This document shows positions 1-6,993 of a stretch of 11,681 nt of DNA, piece after piece (the stretch's first letter is position 1; every line of letters starts with the position of its first letter). The notes under the pieces were generated by a model. The model did no database searches. It was not told where the DNA came from and saw only the letters and a list, made by a program, of their open reading frames with translations. Made by a program: the position numbers and the translations under genes. The DNA is taken from positions 1 to 11,681 of the forward strand of contig QQUM01000409.1 of NCBI GenBank assembly GCA_008501545.1, written 5' to 3'. Source of the stretch: Calditrichota bacterium (lineage in GTDB: Bacteria; Zhuqueibacterota; Zhuqueibacteria; Zhuqueibacterales; Geothermadaptataceae).

Positions 1-122
1 GTGTTTTGGGAGAGGCCGTCGGCCACATCGTAGCGTGTGAAAGAGATATTCTCGATCTGCGCAACCCCATTTGCACTGCACAGAAGAATGGGACAAATAA
101 TATTTGTGAGATGTCGGTTCAT
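1..122 (-). CDS. N-terminal fragment of a probable two-component-regulator-propeller sensor protein (runs off the left edge)
   Basis: Reading the minus strand from an ATG at 122-120 gives 40 open codons to the window edge. The start looks like a short signal peptide: charged N-terminus with Arg3, hydrophobic LTNIICPILLC stretch, likely cut near VAQ. After it comes ENISFTRYDVADGLSQN, which matches how many periplasmic ligand-sensing propeller proteins begin (a Phe, then an E/DGLSQN block at the first Reg_prop blade). In the FCB group such proteins are usually hybrid histidine kinases or AraC/LuxR-type sensors that control polysaccharide or peptide use. No propeller repeat, kinase or DNA-binding part lies inside the window, so the output domain is unknown. 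A second in-frame ATG at 161-159 would add 13 residues; I prefer 122 because it gives a cleaner signal peptide, but no strong Shine-Dalgarno precedes either one. The identification rests on about 17 residues. Confidence 0.5.
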   Translation of the reverse strand, partial: MNRHLTNIICPILLCSANGVAQIENISFTRYDVADGLSQN

Positions 123-227
123 GGGTGTTGGATAAGATAAAACGGTTTGGCATTGTGACATGCACTTTATTTACAAAACAATTTCATTTTGAAATTCCGG
201 CCAAAGAATCCAAAATATAAAAATGAA

Positions 228-280
228 AACGACCTGTTTTCACCATCGTCGATTCAATACGATATGGAGAAACGGTCGTT
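228..280 (-). terminator. Imperfect stem-loop with T-rich tail after the leaderless M6 gene
   Basis: An interrupted inverted repeat runs from AACGACC at 228-234 to GGTCGTT at 274-280. GTTT/AAAC and CCAT/ATGG form further pairs inside, with a one-base bulge and a short mismatch. On the minus strand it lies 86 bases past the stop of the 366-2456 gene and is followed by a T-rich run (complement of 205-227). That fits a rho-independent terminator for that gene, although the loop is large and the T-run broken. It could instead act in the leader of the sensor gene that starts at 122 or 161. Confidence 0.35.
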
Positions 281-365
281 CAATGTTTTAATCAGGAATC
301 TACGAATTCACGTATATGTGGCAATTTATCAATCCCTGGAGCTTTCAACAAGGCAAACAAATTAT

Positions 366-2456
366 TTACGAGCTCTTCTTGAACAAAGAATACTGTCGAG
401 CTTCTTCACCTGTTTTCCCTTTTTTATAGATAGCAACCTGGGGATTACCATCTACCAAATCAAGCTTGAAAAAGTAGGATTCACCTTCCTGGCATTCTGT
501 TAATTCAACATCACTGGGCCCCCAGCTTTTCAAGATATCCTGGGCGGATGCCTGGTTATTCACAGCTTTTGCCAAATGAAAATTACCTTTGTTGTCTACA
601 TAGGCGCAAAATCCGAAATCTGCATTCGCTAAGCTTGCATCTTTTGATTGTGTGGCCAGGTTTTGGCATGCTGTATTATTGATTTTTAACTCCCCAATCA
701 TTGTCAGTTGGAATTCATGCTTTCCATTGGCAATCTTCTCGTTTTCACGAAGCTGGGTTGCTTGTTTTGGCGGGCGATATGTTCCATCTACGTCAATCAC
801 GCATTTTATGCTATCTTTGCTGACGGAAATAGAGTGAGCAGAAATACCATTGCTGCTGAAACTGCTACCAGTTACGAAAGGTGCTTTGCTTGCTCCCTGA
901 AATTTATCCCTCTCAGCAAAAATATCGGCTGGCCGTTCATAAACAAATGGCACAATACAGCCGTTATGACGGTTTAAATGAACCATCATGACCAGCAATC
1001 CAATACCGTTTGGGTGATTATCATTGAAGGTTTTCATGTTTTGTTTTCCTGCGCCAACCTCCTGTGCTGCTTCGATAAAATAGACGACATCTCTCCCTGC
1101 ATCCTTATCTGGCAAGACAACAATACCTTTTTTTCCTTCCTTTCCCTGCGCTACCAATTCAGTTGCAACTGACCCGTTCTTCAGAAAGATATAATCATCC
1201 AGTGAATCCCATCCGAGAAAAAGCTTTTCATAACCCGTGATGTGACGCGCAGCACCGGCAGCACTCATGATCGACCAGCCATAAGAACGAGCTAACTTGC
1301 TCCAACTCGGGCTAAAGTACAGATCGGGCAGGCCAAAAGCATGCATCAACTCATGAATTGTGACATAATGAGCGTGTGGTGTATTATCTGGTCCTACTGT
1401 CTCGTGGTAGATTGATGCGTCAAGGAAAGTGAAATTGATTTTTTGTCCTTTGCCCTGGTTTTCTGCTGCATCTACAATTTGACCATTTCTACAGCGACTG
1501 CGAATAAGACTGTACTTTTCTCCTTGTTCATCAGTTGCAGAGCTACCATCTGTTGATTCCGAGGTCGTCGACTTTAATTCCGGAAATGCAAACATTGCAA
1601 TATCCCAATCATCCGGAAAATTAATCTCGGTATCTGCATCAGCTGCTATTTTTGTAGAATTTTTTATATAATCGGTATGATCATTTGGTAATCTAACCCA
1701 TTTGGGTTTGACAACTTCGTCAACCGTTTCACCATACACTTCGATATTTAACTTAACAGTCCCATTTGATTCACGGTGAATGAATGCCTCAAGTTCAGAG
1801 CGACCGTTGTCATCTTTGGGTCCCAACAGTTCTGCCTTTAAACTGTCAATATTGTCTTCTCCCTGCAAATCAGGATAATCACAAAAAATAAATCCGGCTG
1901 TAATCTCTTTTGGATTCTCTTTTGTACCTGTGGCTGCAACGACCGGACTTCCGACAGACAATTTGTCCAAAATAGTACGGATATTTTTTTGGATCTCGTC
2001 ATTCGAGGTGTCATAAACTTCGAATTGCGCCCCTTCAATTTCTACAGAAATTTCATGCAACATCAAATTTCTGCATTTATCTAACTTGATAATGTTCTCA
2101 CCTTGTTTGATGACTTCGGAAACATCGAAAGATTTTGTAAGGTAGTCTTTGTAACCAGAAGTCCGTTGTAAATCACCGAACGGCTTGTCATTGATGACAA
2201 CCTGAAATACATTTGAACCGGAACGCTGTATTACTTTCAGTTTTAGTTCCACTTTATCGCAGTGAGGGAGAGTCAAATTAAAAGAGATTGATCCAGCTAT
2301 ATCCCAAAAATGGAGATGCCGACGGCCAGATATAATACTATTCTTACTTATACCTTCGCTTGATTCAATTTTAAGCCTTGTCCCGGAAGGCTGCATCGTT
2401 CTATTAGACAAACACGTAATTTTTTCAGTTAAATTTGTAGTTTTTTCGGTTGACAC
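366..2456 (-). CDS. M6-like zinc metallopeptidase, 696 aa, without a recognisable signal peptide
   Basis: Probable metalloendopeptidase of the M6 (immune inhibitor A-like) group. Residues 368-378 read HELMHAFGLPD, the HExxHxxGxxD zinc site with H368, H372 and D378 as ligands and E369 as catalytic base. Further on, YGWSIMSAAG fits the Met-turn region, GYEKLFLGW matches the M6 sheet after it, and YFIEAAQ...GIGLLVMMVHLNRH matches the family's 'ENRQ...GlliwHvd' segment. Residues about 30-140 look like a galactose-binding-type beta-sandwich (ending in a GENIIKLDKCRN...EVEIEG-like strand pair). The C-terminal 150 residues are unassigned. The N-terminus is polar, with no hydrophobic leader, and there is no T9SS tail, so export is unexplained. 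The GTG start at 2456-2454 is chosen because AAGGAG (minus strand, 2468-2463) lies six bases upstream. The gene ends in TAA and is visibly AT-richer than the larger M6 gene upstream. Peptidase class is firm; substrate and location are unknown. Confidence 0.8.
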   Translation of the reverse strand: MSTEKTTNLTEKITCLSNRTMQPSGTRLKIESSEGISKNSIISGRRHLHFWDIAGSISFNLTLPHCDKVELKLKVIQRSGSNVFQVVINDKPFGDLQRTSGYKDYLTKSFDVSEVIKQGENIIKLDKCRNLMLHEISVEIEGAQFEVYDTSNDEIQKNIRTILDKLSVGSPVVAATGTKENPKEITAGFIFCDYPDLQGEDNIDSLKAELLGPKDDNGRSELEAFIHRESNGTVKLNIEVYGETVDEVVKPKWVRLPNDHTDYIKNSTKIAADADTEINFPDDWDIAMFAFPELKSTTSESTDGSSATDEQGEKYSLIRSRCRNGQIVDAAENQGKGQKINFTFLDASIYHETVGPDNTPHAHYVTIHELMHAFGLPDLYFSPSWSKLARSYGWSIMSAAGAARHITGYEKLFLGWDSLDDYIFLKNGSVATELVAQGKEGKKGIVVLPDKDAGRDVVYFIEAAQEVGAGKQNMKTFNDNHPNGIGLLVMMVHLNRHNGCIVPFVYERPADIFAERDKFQGASKAPFVTGSSFSSNGISAHSISVSKDSIKCVIDVDGTYRPPKQATQLRENEKIANGKHEFQLTMIGELKINNTACQNLATQSKDASLANADFGFCAYVDNKGNFHLAKAVNNQASAQDILKSWGPSDVELTECQEGESYFFKLDLVDGNPQVAIYKKGKTGEEARQYSLFKKSS

Positions 2457-2462
2457 AACATG

Positions 2463-2468
2463 CTCCTT
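2463..2468 (-). promoter_or_regulatory. Shine-Dalgarno that fixes a GTG start
   Basis: The minus strand reads AAAAAGGAG, then six bases (CATGTT), then GTG at 2456-2454. The ATG inside the spacer (2461-2459) is out of frame with the peptidase. The spacing makes GTG the start of the 696-residue protein and argues against a hidden upstream signal peptide. Confidence 0.6.
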
Positions 2469-2618
2469 TTTGATAATGGGAATTGATTGTTATAAAGCCG
2501 CCATACAATAATAAATCAGCAGAGAAAAATTCCTGGCAATTCTGCAGAATTTTTGCGCATTTGAGTGAAAAATTATTTAAGGGAAAATGAGGTGGATGCG
2601 TGGTGTGAAATTGTATCT

Positions 2619-2659
2619 CTATAAAATAATTTGTATAATATTACAATTTTATTTTATAG
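2619..2659. repeat. AT-rich inverted repeat overlapping the candidate promoter
   Basis: CTATAAAATAA at 2619-2629 is the exact reverse complement of TTATTTTATAG at 2649-2659. Inside, TTGTA (2631-2635) pairs with TACAA (2642-2646), leaving a six-base TAATAT loop and a small bulge. The dyad covers the -10 and most of the spacer of the promoter candidate at 2635-2663, so it could be an operator-like site, or the end of a bidirectional terminator. It may also be chance in A+T-rich DNA. Confidence 0.4.
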
Positions 2660-2663
2660 TCAA
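2635..2663 (-). promoter_or_regulatory. Candidate sigma70-like promoter for the leaderless M6 gene
   Basis: The minus strand shows TTGACT (2663-2658), a 17-base spacer and TATTAT (2640-2635), each five of six against the TTGACA/TATAAT consensus, in the correct orientation for the gene starting at 2456. Transcription would begin near 2628, giving a leader of about 170 bases. The stretch is very AT-rich, which raises the chance of a random match. FCB bacteria often use a different consensus (TTTG / TAnnTTTG). Confidence 0.4.
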
Positions 2664-2679
2664 GTATTTTGAAAGCAGT

Positions 2680-2712
2680 AACCTTACGAAGGTTTGGAGC
2701 CTTCGTAAGGTT
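2680..2712 (-). terminator. Perfect 13-bp stem-loop just after the T9SS protease stop
   Basis: AACCTTACGAAGG (2680-2692) and CCTTCGTAAGGTT (2700-2712) are exact reverse complements around a seven-base loop (TTTGGAG). The hairpin starts eight bases past the TAA of the large M6 protease (2723-2721), where an intrinsic terminator is expected. On the minus strand the stem is followed by TACTGCTTTCAAAA, a poor U-tract, so termination may be weak or factor-assisted. Each arm is itself nearly palindromic (CCTTACGAAGG against CCTTCGTAAGG), which is also seen in dispersed repeat or REP-like hairpins. Confidence 0.6.
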
Positions 2713-2720
2713 GAAACAAC

Positions 2721-5700
2721 TTATTTGAGATAAAGCATACGCTTAGACTCACGATAATTCCCCGCCTTCATCACGTACATATACACACCACTGGGCAAGC
2801 CTTTGGGCTCGAATGCAATGGAGTGAGCGCCGGCGGAGTAGACCTTGCCACCAAGGATCGCCACTTCTTTTCCGGTGATGTCGAAAATCTTGATCGCAAC
2901 ATGTGCTTTTTCAGGCAGTGAGAAAGAAATGGTGGTTTGCGGATTGAACGGATTCGGATAGTTCTGATGCAGCGCGAACCCATCTGGAATGACTGCTGTG
3001 CCAAGAATATCCTCGCCGCTGTCTTTGGCTAAAGCCGCTGACGCCGGGCCGGAATAGATCTCCATTTCAAACAAACTGTACCCACCCGGATTGTTTTGCG
3101 AGGTCATGTACAATCTCACATAACGCGCGGAGGTCTGAGTGAAAGTGAATTCATCGTTTCCACCGTTGCCAGAGGATGTTGAGTAAACGGATGTCCAATT
3201 TGCGTCATCATCCGAAACCTGGATTTCATAGCCGTCAGCGAAATAGGGGGCATTCCACTCGATGACGACCCGTCCCACGGTTTCGGCGACTTCGAGATCG
3301 ATGCGCACCCATTGGTTAGGATTGCCGCCGCTTGCCACACCCCAGTATGTGCCGATATCGCCGTCAATAATATTGACCGCTGCTGTTCCCGGATAGGTTC
3401 CGGAAACACTCACCGGTTTGTTGAGCGCCAGGTTTTGATTGGTGTTCGTCGTCGCTCCGGAAGCTTCATTGCTGTAAGCAGAATTGCCGCCGGAATTGTA
3501 CGCTCTGACACGATAAGAATAGGTCGTACTCGGACTCAATCCGGTATCGGTGTGTGAAGTCATGTCAGCGCCGACTGTGGCGATTTCCGCGAAGGTCCCC
3601 GCCCCTGTTTTGCGCTCGATTTTGAAACCGTCTTCATCGGAGGCGTTGTCTGTCCAGGAGAGATCAATTTCCGTATTTCTGGCGTCGGTGACTGATAAAG
3701 CGCTTGGCGCGGCAGGCGGTTGTTGCGCTTGCGCGGTTGTTGCGGAAGATTCGTTACTGGCGTTGGAATTCCCTGCGCCATTGTAAGCGCGAACGCGATA
3801 GGTGTAGGTGGTGAATGCTTCCAAACCGAGATCCGAGTAAGACGTCGCTCCGGCAACTGCTACGCCCACTTCCATGAAAACGCCGCTTGCTTTTTTGCGT
3901 TCAATGCGAAAACCGGCTTCGTCATTGGCATTGTCCGTCCAGGTGAGATCAACTGATGCGCCATTAGCTGTTGCGGCAAGGCCTGATGGCGCGGTCGGAG
4001 TCGTCGTTGAACCACCGCCGTGGTACACTTCCAATTCCATCACACCGATATAGGTGGAATGCACCCCTGCGGTCATGTACAAACGAACGTAGCGTGCCAT
4101 GCTTTGCGCGAAGGTAATTTCTTCATCGCCGCCTGCGCCGCTCGTGGTAGTGTGAACCGTGGTCCAGCTTGCAGCGTCGTCGGAAAGCTGTAATTCATAG
4201 GCTGTGGCATGATAGCCGCCGGCCCATTTGATCACTGCTCGTCCAACAGTTTGGCCTGCGCCCACATCAACGCGCAGCCAGTTGTTGCCCGCTTTCTCGC
4301 CACCCCAGGCAGTACTCGCACTGCCGTCCACTGCATTTTCTTTGGGATAGGAAGGAATTTGGCTGCCAACAGCGACCGGTTGATTAAGCGCGATGTTGGT
4401 GTTGGGATCAAGCCCTGAGTCGGTGATTACCTGCAATTCAGCGCTGTAATCTGAATTACCGCCGTCATTAAACGCGCGAATGCGGTAGGTATAACTTGTG
4501 TTTTCCGTGAGCCCTACATCGATGTATGTAGTGTAATCGGCTACGAGTGTGGCGATTTCGGCAAAAGCGCCACCGCCTTGTTTGCGTTCCAGTTTGAAGC
4601 CGGTTTCATCGGTTGCGTTGTCCATCCAGGTTAATTCGATAGTTGTGGAACCTGTTGTTGATGCGGATAACGCCGTCGGTGCTGCGAGCGGTTGTTGAGT
4701 GGGTAAAGAAGCTTCATTACTGTAGTCCGAATGACCACTTGTATTGTATGCTCGAATACGATAAGTATAAACAATCTCCGGAACATAGGTATCATTGAAA
4801 ACAGTTACGTTGGCAGCAAGAATGCCTATTTCAACAAATTCGCCATCATCTTCTTTTCGTTCAAGTTTAAAGCCATCTTCATTCGTTGCATTATCAGTCC
4901 AGGCCAACTCAATTGTAGCTGGTTGATAAAGTGTAACAGTTAAATTGGATGGAGCTGCTGGCGGCGAAGCGAGACATGAAGCAAAGTCCGCTGTCATCAC
5001 TGTCCCTGCAGGAGTAATGTTTGTGATCGCCACATTGCTTTGTGAGCCATTGTATTGCTCGCTGTTCGGGATGGAAGCTTCATTAAAAGTAACGGCATGG
5101 CCTTGATACCATAAATCGGTGGTCTGCCCCGGACCATCCGCGTCGCCGTCGCCTTCTTCCACATCGACCCACCGATGGGAGTCATTTGAGTTGCTGGTTT
5201 GCGAATCATCCACATGGAAAATGGCCAGGCCGCCAAAGCTTGCGCCCATCCATCGCTCGAGTCCCCTGTCATAGCCCAGCGGACGACGATTTTCCACCAG
5301 GAAGTATTCATCGGGCGTGTTGCAGGTTGAGGCTTTAAAGACGGTGTTCGAGCCGTTTGCCACCGCATCGCCTGCGGCTGTCATGGATTCGGTCCCATTG
5401 CCCTCAGCGCCGTCCACCCAGCCTTGATTGTATTTAATCCAGGCGCAAGGCAGCACGGGCGTTTCTCCACCATGCGCATCGGTATTTGAACTGCCCCATG
5501 AACCGCCACTCATAACACACCATCTGCTGACGCCATCTGAGGTGCCGTCGGTGTCATAAAGATCGGGCATGCCGAAAATCAAATGACCCAGCTCATGCAC
5601 CTGGATTCCCATGGTCGCCTGCCAGTGAGGCGGAGTAGAAAATTGGTGCAGCTCGCCGAACTGGGCATATCCACCGTTGCCGCCGTTATAGGCTCCGACT

Positions 5701-6239
5701 GTCACGCCGTCGACAACGGGTGCCGCCACTGATCCGCCAACCGACCATTTATGTCCCCACACACTTGGAGATGGGTGGCCGCCGAGCGCAGCTTCGTATC
5801 CCGCTGCAATAATCACAACGGCCAACTCATCGGAATCCACGTAACCGTCGCTGTTTGCATCATACGCCGCAAAATTCACATACGGATCCGCTTCAAGGAT
5901 GGCGTCCCGTGTGAGTTGCCGGTTCGGTGTGCCGGTGCTGCCTGAGGTGTTCGGGTGCGCATAGCCCACGTTGACCCAACCCACCACGCCGTTGTTGGCA
6001 ACGCCGTAGGTCTCATTGGACGGGGATAGCGTGACATCGCCATAGCTGGCGGTGTTATAGAAATCATCGATGTTGTTGGCGATGAAAGAGGCCCAGCTCG
6101 CCTCGGTTGTCTCGCCTGCCTGGTCAGTGAATTCGGTTAAGATATAAAGAATGGCGCCGTTAAAAGGGCCGACCGGGCCCGCTTCGGCACTTGGTTGATC
6201 CAGCCCCGTTTGACGAACGGGACGCAGATGTTTCGACAT
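2721..6239 (-). CDS. Modular M6 family metalloprotease with FN3 and F5/8C domains and a T9SS sorting tail (body, 1172 aa)
   Basis: Secreted zinc endopeptidase of family M6. Numbering from the Met at 6239: catalytic domain about 25-420, with HELGHLIFGMPD from H215 (zinc site HExxH, then GMPDLYDT) and the EYFLVENRR...GGLAIFHVDD block typical of M6. DANSDGYVDSDE at 127-138 is an exact EF-hand-type calcium loop. Then come FN3 about 425-515, FN3 519-605, discoidin (F5/8C) 611-740, FN3 748-835, FN3 839-925, F5/8C 933-1062, and a type A T9SS sorting domain from about 1088 (HQNYPNPFNPQT...GKEVAIL...GLPSGVYMY...KRMLYLK). The family begins with a signal peptide, which here lies in the same frame at 6542-6363, cut off by TAG at 6362-6360. 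The Met at 6239 has no convincing Shine-Dalgarno and lies inside the propeptide-like segment, so it is unlikely to be a natural start. As written, the product would lack a leader and could not enter T9SS. Confidence 0.85.
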   Translation of the reverse strand: MSKHLRPVRQTGLDQPSAEAGPVGPFNGAILYILTEFTDQAGETTEASWASFIANNIDDFYNTASYGDVTLSPSNETYGVANNGVVGWVNVGYAHPNTSGSTGTPNRQLTRDAILEADPYVNFAAYDANSDGYVDSDELAVVIIAAGYEAALGGHPSPSVWGHKWSVGGSVAAPVVDGVTVGAYNGGNGGYAQFGELHQFSTPPHWQATMGIQVHELGHLIFGMPDLYDTDGTSDGVSRWCVMSGGSWGSSNTDAHGGETPVLPCAWIKYNQGWVDGAEGNGTESMTAAGDAVANGSNTVFKASTCNTPDEYFLVENRRPLGYDRGLERWMGASFGGLAIFHVDDSQTSNSNDSHRWVDVEEGDGDADGPGQTTDLWYQGHAVTFNEASIPNSEQYNGSQSNVAITNITPAGTVMTADFASCLASPPAAPSNLTVTLYQPATIELAWTDNATNEDGFKLERKEDDGEFVEIGILAANVTVFNDTYVPEIVYTYRIRAYNTSGHSDYSNEASLPTQQPLAAPTALSASTTGSTTIELTWMDNATDETGFKLERKQGGGAFAEIATLVADYTTYIDVGLTENTSYTYRIRAFNDGGNSDYSAELQVITDSGLDPNTNIALNQPVAVGSQIPSYPKENAVDGSASTAWGGEKAGNNWLRVDVGAGQTVGRAVIKWAGGYHATAYELQLSDDAASWTTVHTTTSGAGGDEEITFAQSMARYVRLYMTAGVHSTYIGVMELEVYHGGGSTTTPTAPSGLAATANGASVDLTWTDNANDEAGFRIERKKASGVFMEVGVAVAGATSYSDLGLEAFTTYTYRVRAYNGAGNSNASNESSATTAQAQQPPAAPSALSVTDARNTEIDLSWTDNASDEDGFKIERKTGAGTFAEIATVGADMTSHTDTGLSPSTTYSYRVRAYNSGGNSAYSNEASGATTNTNQNLALNKPVSVSGTYPGTAAVNIIDGDIGTYWGVASGGNPNQWVRIDLEVAETVGRVVIEWNAPYFADGYEIQVSDDDANWTSVYSTSSGNGGNDEFTFTQTSARYVRLYMTSQNNPGGYSLFEMEIYSGPASAALAKDSGEDILGTAVIPDGFALHQNYPNPFNPQTTISFSLPEKAHVAIKIFDITGKEVAILGGKVYSAGAHSIAFEPKGLPSGVYMYVMKAGNYRESKRMLYLK

Positions 6240-6542
6240 ACTTTCCGGGGGTGCTTCATGCGCTCGGGTAGAGGTGAAGACCGGTGTTCTGCCATCATAT
6301 CGCTCAACAAAATACCAAAATCCATCTGTTTGCTTTGCAATAGTAAAACCCTGCTCATTCTATACCCAGTTCTGCCATTCATCCCCTTTTTGTATTGCGT
6401 CGAATCTGGCTCCGTCAGGTTGAGTAATTTCAAAGGTGCCTGAGGCTGCAGAAGAAGCATTAACATGCTGAATAAAAAACAAACTCATCAGAAATAGTAC
6501 GAGAATACAACTGAATTTCCTGAAAACAGCCCTGGTTTGCAT
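6240..6542 (-). pseudogene. 5' part of the same M6 protease gene: signal peptide and propeptide start, interrupted by an in-frame TAG
   Basis: An ATG at 6542-6540 preceded by GGGAG begins a classic Sec signal peptide: basic MQTRAVFRK, a hydrophobic core (CILVLFLMSLFFI), and cleavage near NASSA. Mature sequence GTFEITQPDGARFDAIQKGDEWQNWV follows, the usual opening of M6 proteases. Codon 61 is TAG (6362-6360). Beyond it the same frame continues with NEQGFTIAKQTDGFWYFVER (the expected 'dGy.v...dg.WyY' continuation) straight into the Met at 6239, a distance of exactly 101 codons. There is no frameshift. The simplest reading is one substitution in a tyrosine codon (TAT or TAC to TAG), so the full gene is 2721-6542, 1274 codons including both stops. 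Alternatives are a base-call error or natural UAG read-through. Confidence 0.8.
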
Positions 6543-6548
6543 AAATTT

Positions 6549-6553
6549 CTCCC
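6549..6553 (-). promoter_or_regulatory. Shine-Dalgarno of the T9SS M6 protease
   Basis: The minus strand reads GGGAG, six bases, then ATG at 6542. It supports translation starting at the signal peptide rather than at the internal Met at 6239, and so makes the amber codon at 6360-6362 a genuine interruption of the translated frame. Confidence 0.6.
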
Positions 6554-6777
6554 GTGGTCATGATAAAAAAAAACAATCATCCTTGAGAAACACACCAAGA
6601 TCACCCCTGATTTTGGCAAGAAAAGAAAAACAGACTAATTGAACCCCTTGCGCATCATGTGTACAAATTGCGATGCAGGAATAAATACAAGCAGAATTAT
6701 TGTACTGGCGATAAAATTCTATTTGCCATTTTTTATGCATCCCCACAATGAGAGTCTATCTGGCAGAACTTCATTTT

Positions 6778-6960
6778 TTACCTGAGAAAAGCAAAACTGT
6801 ATATTTTACGCTGTTTTATAGCCTTCCTCATCTCCACCGCCGCACTTAAATATGGCGGTAATTGCTCCGGCGGAATATTTTTATTCACCGAACCCACTTT
6901 CTCCACACGCTGCGCGCTGTGGATGCCATCGAATTCACTTGCAGGAGTATACCCAACATA
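6778..6960 (-). pseudogene. Possible remnant of a gene 3' end (protein-like frame with no start codon)
   Basis: The minus strand from 6960 gives 60 sense codons and a TAA at 6780-6778. It includes [20 protein letters not shown] and, further on, [20 protein letters not shown], ending KIYSFAFLR. The mix of polar, Pro and aliphatic residues with an amphipathic C-terminal stretch looks like a real protein end. The frame meets a TAA a few codons upstream (about 6976-6978) and has no credible start or Shine-Dalgarno. I do not recognise the family. It may be a decayed C-terminus left by a rearrangement, or only a chance open stretch. It runs towards the protease gene, with its stop about 235 bases before that start. 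Confidence 0.25.
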
Positions 6961-6963
6961 AAT

Positions 6964-6993
6964 TTGATATTTGATTTACACGCAATTTATTCT
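6964..6993 (+). promoter_or_regulatory. Weak candidate promoter for the MDR oxidoreductase
   Basis: TTGATA (6964-6969), an 18-base spacer and TATTCT (6988-6993) lie about 43 bases ahead of the ATG at 7036. The match is five of six and four of six to the sigma70 consensus. An alternative pair, TTGATT (6971-6976) with TATGTT (6993-6998), overlaps it. The region is AT-rich, so this is only a suggestion. Confidence 0.25.

Noticed and set aside
189..503. Plus-strand open frame of 104 codons over the end of the M6-like gene
   Set aside because: It overlaps the real C-terminus of the minus-strand peptidase, has no Shine-Dalgarno and no family resemblance.
3040..4965. FN3/F5-8C repeats as a CRISPR array or DNA tandem repeat
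   Set aside because: The similarity is at protein level with diverged DNA and long units; there are no short identical repeats with spacers.
2721..6239. Met at 6239 as a natural start giving a cytoplasmic protease
   Set aside because: The residues before it (NEQGFTIAKQTDGFWYF) match the M6 propeptide region and join the signal peptide in frame; a T9SS tail without a Sec leader makes no biological sense.
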